A stretch of 64,000 nucleotides of DNA, taken from Ascaphus truei. Lineage: Eukaryota; Chordata; Amphibia; Anura; Ascaphidae. The first letter of the stretch is position 1. Each line of letters opens with the position of its first letter. Positions 58,203 to 64,000 of this stretch are shown here, piece after piece. The DNA lies in assembly GCA_036426205.1 (NCBI GenBank), contig CM071570.1, positions 75,629,691-75,693,690 on the forward strand, written 5' to 3'. The notes under the pieces are model-generated. The model had not been told where the DNA came from and searched no databases. It saw only the letters and a program-made list of their open reading frames with translations. The position numbers and the translations under genes are program-made.

Positions 58203-58204
<2 letters not shown>
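56590..58204 (-). repeat. Partial LTR of the 37.5-kb element family (left arm), interrupted by a MITE
   Basis: On the minus strand this corresponds to roughly positions 38270-38763 of the left LTR at 37531, including GGAATACCCGTTACA. The TA-flanked MITE (57019-58130) interrupts it. The first 740 bases of the LTR are absent, starting exactly where the 3' LTR at 45447 stops. Confidence 0.8.
57019..58130. mobile_element. TA-flanked MITE with CGTTATAACG ends (left arm, 1112 bp)
   Basis: Ends CAGGTAAACCCCGTTATAAC and GTTATAACGGGGTTTACCTG, flanked by TA, as expected of a Tc1/mariner (pogo-like) element. The interior is filled with CACACTGC-type repeats, a CATGTCAGCAGCCC minisatellite (57467-57625) and a (CA)n run (57640-57755). 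No coding capacity; long frames here are repeat artefacts. Confidence 0.8.
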
Positions 58205-58241
<37 letters not shown>

Positions 58242-58264
58242 ACACATATACTGTGTATATATAT
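58205..58264. repeat. TA-rich centre of the giant inverted repeat
   Basis: A (TA)n run followed by ACACACATATACTGTGTATA. This non-mirrored spacer separates the arms. Confidence 0.8.
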
Positions 58265-58265
58265 A

Positions 58266-58756
58266 CAGGTAAACCTCGTTATAACGCGGTCCTCGGGGTC
58301 CACCCCGAGTCCACCGCGTTAGTAACGGGGTCGCGCTAATTTTTTAAAAAAATGGCCGCCGCGCCTGATCGGGAGGGAGGGAGTGAGGAGGGAAGGAAGT
58401 TAATTAAATAAATAAATTTAAAAAAAGTTTTAAAAGAATGGCGGCGATTCATCCCTCCTCCCTCTCCCTCCCAGCCCCCTCCCTCCCAGCCCCCTCCCTC
58501 TCAGCACCCTCCCTCTCCCTCCCCCCCCCCCGAGGTATGCCCCCACAGTGTGCAGTGTGTGCAGTGTGAGCAATGAGCAGTGTGTGTGCAGTGTGCAGTG
58601 TGCAGTGTGTGTCAGTGTGAGCAGTGTGTGTGCAGTGAGCAGTGTGTGTGCAGTGTGTGGAGTGTGCGCAGTGTGCAAAAAAACCGGGAGCCACGGGAAA
58701 ACCGCGTTATAACCGAATCGCGGTATAACGAGGCGCGTTATAACGGGGTTTACCTG
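58266..58756. mobile_element. TA-flanked MITE with CGTTATAACG ends (right arm, 491 bp)
   Basis: Same ends as the left-arm copy in inverse orientation, but it lacks about 620 bp of the left copy's interior. It contains its own short G/C-rich and GTGTGCAGTG-type repeats. Confidence 0.8.
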
Positions 58757-59187
58757 TATATTATATTCACACGGACTAGTGGTTGCGCAGTCACACATAT
58801 CATCTCCCTTTAAGGGTGCGGGACATATTGTGTGGGGTTATTGGACATGGGGTGGGATCACCCGGTGTAGGTGGGAGCATCCTGCGAGATGCAGTAGTTA
58901 GTGTCTCCTCTAGAGAGGGACACCTGTTGATATATGAATAAGTATTGCTACAGTAAAGTCATTGGTTATTTTACATGCGGTGTGTGGAGTGATATATATA
59001 TATATTTGTCCTGCGAGGAACCACTCCTCCTCTGGCGGGAGCCATCGCAGGTGGAGGCGTTGTACCACGAGATTGTGTGATATGTATGTACCCCAGGCTC
59101 CCCGAGCGGAGGCTTAGGCTCCTGAGAGCCACACAGGTATATACAGCAGGTAGTAGCATCTGTATTCACAGGGAATACCCGTTACAA
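58757..59187 (+). repeat. Partial LTR of the 37.5-kb element family (right arm)
   Basis: Matches the last 430 bases of the left LTR at 37531-38763, including GACTAGTGGTTGCGCAGTCA and GGAATACCCGTTACA. Mirror of the left-arm fragment. Confidence 0.85.
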
Positions 59188-60053
59188 CTGTATATTTCTG
59201 CTCTGATCCTCCCTGTCTACACTTGATGCAGACTCTCAGTTACAGAACTTTGCAGCCTAAACAAGACACAAGGAGCCTGGAGAAAGAGAATATAGAAGAG
59301 AGAGTGAAAGCAATCATGGAGCTGGCTCTATTCAGTTTCCAGTGAGTTATATCTGCCTCATATACAGTACTGCTCCAGGAGATGTGGTAGTGTTATCATC
59401 TTTGCCAGACAACCTCCAATTCCTCATGCCGGCATCCAAATCTGACACCACACATTTATTAATATTGTTCAAATGGAGAGTTAAAGTCAGTCCCATGAAT
59501 AGTAGGTACAGGAATTATATGGGTGAAATGTAGTACATTTTATAGAAAGCAATTTACACAAATAGATTGCACCATATATTCCAAAAGTAAAAATAGTAAT
59601 CATGGAGCTGATGATAGTACTACTTCTGCTTTGCTGAGAACCGTGCTACTTGACTACCAAGACCTTTGACCTACAGTCTATTTGTAAATCGCTATCTGCA
59701 TTGAACGTTTTATGAAGTTTTCTTTACGGAATAAAAACTTTTTGCATTAAACCCTTCTGTGCTTGCATCTCTTCTCGCACGCCACCCTCAATTTAGGTTG
59801 TGATCATGGTGAAGGCTGTCACTATAGTCATTGCCCTAGAGGGTCCAGCCTTTGGGCAGCATGTTGGCAAAGAAGTCTTGGGCGAGATTGACAGCCCATG
59901 GTGGGTGATGTATGTATGTTTTCTTTTTCCGTTACCAGTAAGCTTGGAAAATGGACTCATGCAGATGCTATGACATTAGTATATGAATCTGTACAGAAAC
60001 GATATTGTGTCACTTAACAAATTATTGTTAATGCTCATGTTGAATATATATTA
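59188..60053. other. Right-arm sequence between LTR fragment and Tc1 element
   Basis: No coding sequence recognised. It mirrors 55727-56589. Confidence 0.5.
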
Positions 60054-60189
60054 CAGTTGTGTGAAAAAGAAAGTACACCCTCTTTAATTTCTATGGTTTT
60101 ACATATCAGGACATAATAACAATCATCTGTTCCTTAGCAGGTCTTAAAATGAGGTAAATACAACCTCAGATGAACACATGACATAGTGT

Positions 60190-60928
60190 TGGAAGATCTG
60201 GACTCTGCACAACAACAACTCTGCAGCTGTGAGATCTTGATTTTCTAAATGCTATGATTCTTTGTACTCTTCCTATCCTCCAATACCTTGACTGTCTCCT
60301 CCTGAATCTCACCATGCCCCGCCTATTGCTTTTTTTTTGCTTACTGTTTCCTCACTACTTTGTGAACGTCTCTGTTCTCGCCAATTTCCCCACTCCCCAC
60401 TGCACCATTATTTATACACCTCTCTCCCAACAACTTCTTTACCCCTCAATAAAAAGCACCCCCACAAATCCTCTATTCACAGCCTCTATCTCTCCTTCCT
60501 GTTGCTGGGGATCTACCCTAAGCCTGAACCAAGTCACACACCTGATATCACCCATGCAGCCTGCCATCTCTTACCCTGTAAATGGTGTTAACCTTCTGAT
60601 TTAATACTGACTAACCTTAAAACTCACACCACAAGTTAAGCATCCCAACAGCCTGCACTCATGATTACTGTCCCACACTCAGCCACTCCTATCACCCATT
60701 GTGGCCAAGCACTGCCATACACAGCACTTATTCCCTCAACTGCTGTCTCTGTAAGTCTCCCACCATACCTCTTAGATTGTAAGCTCTTCGGGGCAGGGAT
60801 TTCCTTTCCTATTGTCTGATTTTGCTGCACTTATTGTATCATTTTAATTCCCTGTACTGGGAATTCCCTTTGTGAAGCGCTGAGTACACTTTTGGCGCTA
60901 TATAAATAAAGACATACAATACAATACA
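60190..60928 (+). mobile_element. LINE-derived retroposon inside the right Tc1 element
   Basis: Inserted in the Tc1 terminal region: terminal-repeat bases flank it on both sides (CACATGACAT and ATTACACCG). It ends GGCGCTATATAAATAAAGAC with ACATACAATAC repeats. Mirror of the unit in the left arm. Confidence 0.6.
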
Positions 60929-61335
60929 TATTACACCGTCATGATTTATTTAACAAAAATAAAGCCAAAATGGGGAAGCTATGTGTGAAAAACTAAGTAC
61001 ACCCTTACTGCTTCCATAGGAATTAAGATGCTAAGTAGCAGACAGGTGCTGCTAATCAAATGCCCTCGATTAATTATCAGCAAGTGTGACCACCTCTATT
61101 CTCCAGTCATTCTACAGTGAGAAAGATTATTCAAAAGTGGAAAACATTCAAGACAGTTGCCAATCTTCCCAGGAGTTGATGTCCCAGCAAATTCACCCCA
61201 ACGTCCGACCGTGCAATGCACAGAGAAATTGCAAAAAAAACAAGAGTTACATCTCAGACTCTACAGGCCTCAGTAAGCATGTTAAATGTTAAAGTTCATG
61301 ACAGTACAATTAGAAAAAGACTGAACAAGTAGGGT

Positions 61336-61695
61336 TTGTTTGGAAGGGTTGCCAGGAGAAAGCCTCTTCTCTCTAAAAAGAATATGGCAGCACGGCTTAG
61401 GTTTGCAAAGTTGCATCTGAACAAACCACAAGACTTCTGGAACAATGTCCTTTGGTCAGATGAGACCAAAGTGGAGATGTTTGGCCATAATGCACAGCAC
61501 CACGTTTGGCGAAAACCAAACACAGCATATCAGCACAAACACCTCATATCAACTGTCAAGCACGGTGGTGGAGGGGTGATGATTTGGGCTTGTTTTGCAG
61601 CCACAGGACCTGGGATACTTGCAGTCATTGAGTCAACCATGAACTCCTCTGTATACCAACGTATTCTAGAGTCAAATGTGAGGCCATCTGTCTGA
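61336..61695 (+). pseudogene. Tc1 transposase catalytic core fragment
   Basis: Open frame of 119 codons, from NMAARLRFAKLHLNKPQDFW through SDETKVEMFG, HGGGGVMIWACFAATGPG and STMNSSVYQRILE, a standard Tc1/mariner core. It stops before the second Asp; that motif and the Glu follow in the same region after small breaks. Confidence 0.85.
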
Positions 61696-62924
61696 CAGCT
61701 AAAGCTTGGCCGAAATTGGGTCATGCAATAGGACAATGATCCCAAGCACACCAGCAAATCTACAACAGAATGGCTGAAAAAGAAAATAATCAAGGTGTTG
61801 TAATGGCCCAGTCAAAGTCCAGACCTCAACCCGTTTGAAATGCTGTGGCTGGACCTTAAGAGAGCTGTGCATAAACAAATGCCCACAAACCTCAATGAAC
61901 TGATGCATCGTTGTAAAGAAAAGTGGGACAAAATTCCTCCACAACGAAGTGAGAGACTGATAAAGTCATACAGAAAACAATTACTTCAAGTTATTGCTGC
62001 TTAAGGTGGCTCTACAAGCTATTGAATCATAAGGTGTGCTTAGTTTTTCCCACATGGCTTCTCCATTTTGGCTTTATTTTTGTTAAATAAATCATGACAA
62101 GGTTTTATATGTCATGTGTTGTTGTTCATCTGAGGTTGTATTTATAGTACCTCATTTTAAGACCTGCTAAGGAACAGCTGATTGTTATTATGTCCTGATA
62201 TGTAAAGCCATGGAATTCAAAGAAGGTGTACTTTATTTTTCACACAACTGTATATACAATGATGTTGCAAATTATTAAATAGGGGGGTAACTGCTATGTG
62301 TGTTTTATTTTTATTTTCTCTCCTACAGAAAGAAGATGGATTAGCAGAGAAACAGCTTTTACTGAAACAAGAAGAAGAAAATAAATGATTGGTTGTGTAG
62401 ATTTAGGTCTGTTCCTGATCAGTGTGACTGCATGGTGGGATTTTGTTCATTATCTCGATATGTGCATGATTATTTGGCTTGGACTGGGATGGGTTGTAAC
62501 ATAGCACAGATAATTATATGGTTGAGAATAATCGTTCAGTTTGATGTTGAGACCTGAGAATTGACACTGTGCTTGTATTTAGGTTTCTAACAACATATCT
62601 ACATTGCTGTTGCAATATAATATCCAGCTTCTGCAGCAAGAAGAACCCTCTGATTCCCCATGCAAACATAATCTGCTTTGCTCTCCCCACACAAGGCTGA
62701 TGCTGCTAATTATGCATTTAAAGGACAATTTTTGAAAAGTGTTTGTGTATAAAACATAAATAAATTATGTTTTTCACCCAGATTCTTGTACCTCTTCTTT
62801 ACGTTGCTACTTGTGTAAATGTTTTTGCCTTAGTAATGTTAACAATATCTCAACAATATAATTAGATTATATTTGGGAGCATAGTCGGAATTAAATGCAT
62901 CTGCCAGCCATAACATAAATAAAT

Positions 62925-63545
62925 GTATATATATCTTTATTTATATGGCGCCGACAGTGTACTCAGTGCTTTCCAAAGATACTACAGTACAGGGAATTAT
63001 AGTAATAATACAATCAGCCCTGCAAAGTCACACAATAAGAAAGTAAATCCCTACCCCAGACAGTTTACCATCAAAGTGGAATGTTGGAATACTTACAGAG
63101 ACAGCAGGTGAGGGAATAAGTGCAGTAGATGGCAGTGCTTGGCCACAATGGTTGGTAGGAGTGATTGTGAGTGTGAGACAGTAGCCATGAGAGGAGTTTT
63201 AAGGTTGGTCTGTATTAAATGATATATACGTTAACACCATTAGCAGGGAATGAGGTGGCAAGGAGGAGCGAGGGCGAGAGCAGTTGTGTATATGGCTGGG
63301 TCCAGGATTAGGAGAGAGATCCCCAGCAGCAAAGCGAGAAGAGGATTTGTGTGGGTGCTTTTTATTGAGGGGTGTAGAAGTTGTTGGGAAAGAGGTGTGT
63401 AAATAGTGGTGCAGTGTATGGGCACAAGCATAGGTGGAAGGAAGGAGAGATGAAGAAATGTGGATATGAGGGGGGTGGAGAAGGTGGAGAGAACAGAAAC
63501 ATTTACAAAGGAGAGAGGAAACAGCAAACAGAAAAAACAATAGTT
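62925..63545 (-). mobile_element. LINE-derived retroposon (right arm, minus strand)
   Basis: Mirror of 52256-52866. The reverse strand shows the same LCCxGDxxPNPGP-like frame and the ATAAATAAAG-type 3' end. Not a separate insertion if the palindrome is artefactual. Confidence 0.5.
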
Positions 63546-64000
63546 TTTAGTAATTAGTTTCTGTCATTTTAATTTGCGCAATGTACACAGCGTATCAAGA
63601 ATGTCCACTTTATTTGTGTTTTGCATTGTTAGTTCCAGGGCAATTTTATTTTTTTAAACATTTACAAGATATTGGGTCTTTTAGTTGTAGTCTGTCCAAG
63701 ACTTGAAAAATACACTGAGGTGCTTTCTGGTCTCCTGATTTTTGATGTAGGACTTGAGCCTTCGGGTATGAAGATAAACAAATAACTATGAAATTCAGCT
63801 GTTTTTATTTTCATTGTCTCCCTATACATGTACAAGTATTTAACACAGACTTCTTCTTCATAAAGACAATTAAAAGTCAATTGAGAAGTCAATGGATGTT
63901 CTGTGTTATATTGCTCTTGTCAGTACTATCCCAGTTTAATGAATACTGTAACTCTCCAAGGCCCTATTCAAAAAAACTCAGTTGATTTGGACATGTTTTT

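Larger units (their letters stand above)
51790..58204. repeat. Left arm of the giant inverted repeat
   Basis: This arm is the reverse complement of the right arm (58265 to at least 64000). Examples: AACATGTCCAAATCAACTGA at about 51804 against the last bases of the window; the Tc1 element at 53542-55726 against 60054-62250; the partial LTR; the TA-flanked MITE. The left edge is set only by where the window ends on the right, so the true arm is longer. Confidence 0.9.
60054..62250 (+). mobile_element. Tc1/mariner element with broken transposase (right arm)
   Basis: Ends CAGTTGTGTGAAAAAGAAAG and the inverted TTTTTCACACAACTG, flanked by TA. Long terminal repeats of about 150-200 bp are seen. The transposase remnant runs about 61086-62010 and would excise and insert the element. 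VLWSDETKVEMFG (first Asp), NDPKHTSK (second Asp) and SPDLNPFEMLWLDLK (Glu) fit the Tc1 DDE catalytic core with 34 residues between the last two. The N-terminal DNA-binding HTH and the upstream leader are missing, and internal stops break the frame (near 61331, 61693 and 61732). Copies of this family are widespread in fish and amphibians (general knowledge). Confidence 0.85.
30212..64000 (+). other. SYNDIG1: SYNDIG1 following intron (open at right edge)
   Basis: From the GTAAGT donor to the window end I see no exon that could encode the C-terminal part of SYNDIG1. This stretch is therefore taken as intron extending past the window. It contains the second gypsy element and the giant inverted repeat. 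If the palindrome is a mis-join, the true intron may depart from this sequence at about 58.2 kb. Confidence 0.7.
58265..64000. repeat. Right arm of the giant inverted repeat
   Basis: Mirror of the left arm and truncated by the window edge. The arms compared over several hundred-base stretches differ nearly always by insertion or deletion of one or two bases. Confidence 0.9.

Noticed and set aside
51790..64000. Giant palindrome as one large transposon with long terminal repeats (Polinton- or Helitron-like)
   Set aside because: No polymerase, Rep/helicase or integrase gene inside; the content is nested ordinary repeats mirrored as a whole.
30212..64000. Last SYNDIG1 exon inside the window
   Set aside because: Looked for the conserved C-terminal hydrophobic segment after a phase-0 acceptor and found none.

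Overview
The window is vertebrate nuclear DNA, most likely from a frog or another amphibian. It holds one host gene, SYNDIG1 (synapse differentiation-inducing gene 1), of which two coding exons are visible on the + strand, at 47-526 and 30074-30211. The exons join in phase 0 and together encode about 206 residues. The last exon (about 50 residues) was not found and probably lies to the right. Nearly everything else is intron sequence filled with transposable elements. The amphibian assignment rests on the SYNDIG1 protein and on the repeat repertoire, and no species is claimed.

Layout. From 0.5 to 21 kb is AT-rich intron. It carries two solo LTRs with 5-bp target duplications (2255-2770, 10428-10939) and several MITEs with recognisable ends: hAT-like with 8-bp duplications, TTAA-flanked, and TAA-flanked Harbinger-like. 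It also carries a fold-back insert with a 15-bp duplication, a 23-bp minisatellite, a pyrimidine minisatellite interrupted by an N gap, and a 0.5-kb purine tract. From 21.2 to 28.3 kb is an antisense L2/CR1-type LINE. It is split by a complete Ty3/gypsy element (22131-27449) with two 429-bp LTRs, CTTAG duplications, a tRNA-Leu primer site and the unusual pol order PR-IN-RT-RNaseH, as in the Gmr1 group. Its gag carries a SCAN-like segment. A second LINE 3' fragment lies at 31.26-31.88 kb and a long-TIR element at 34 kb.

From 37.5 to 45.4 kb is a second Ty3/gypsy element with the usual order PR-RT-RNaseH-IN and a PNMA-like gag. Its 5' LTR is long (1233 bp) and its 3' LTR is truncated. Both elements carry stops and frameshifts, so they are non-functional copies as written.

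From about 51.8 kb to the right edge the sequence is one very large imperfect inverted repeat centred near 58.2 kb. Each arm contains the same nested set: LINE-like retroposons, a Tc1/mariner element with a broken transposase, a partial LTR of the 37.5-kb element family and a TA-flanked MITE. Where I compared the arms they differ almost only by one- or two-base insertions and deletions. That suggests low base accuracy or a mis-join rather than ordinary divergence, although a 0.6-kb difference at the centre argues against a simple fold-back read.

The only functional coupling I can support is that the SYNDIG1 exons are spliced across this repeat-filled intron. I found no RNA genes, no CRISPR array and no second host gene.
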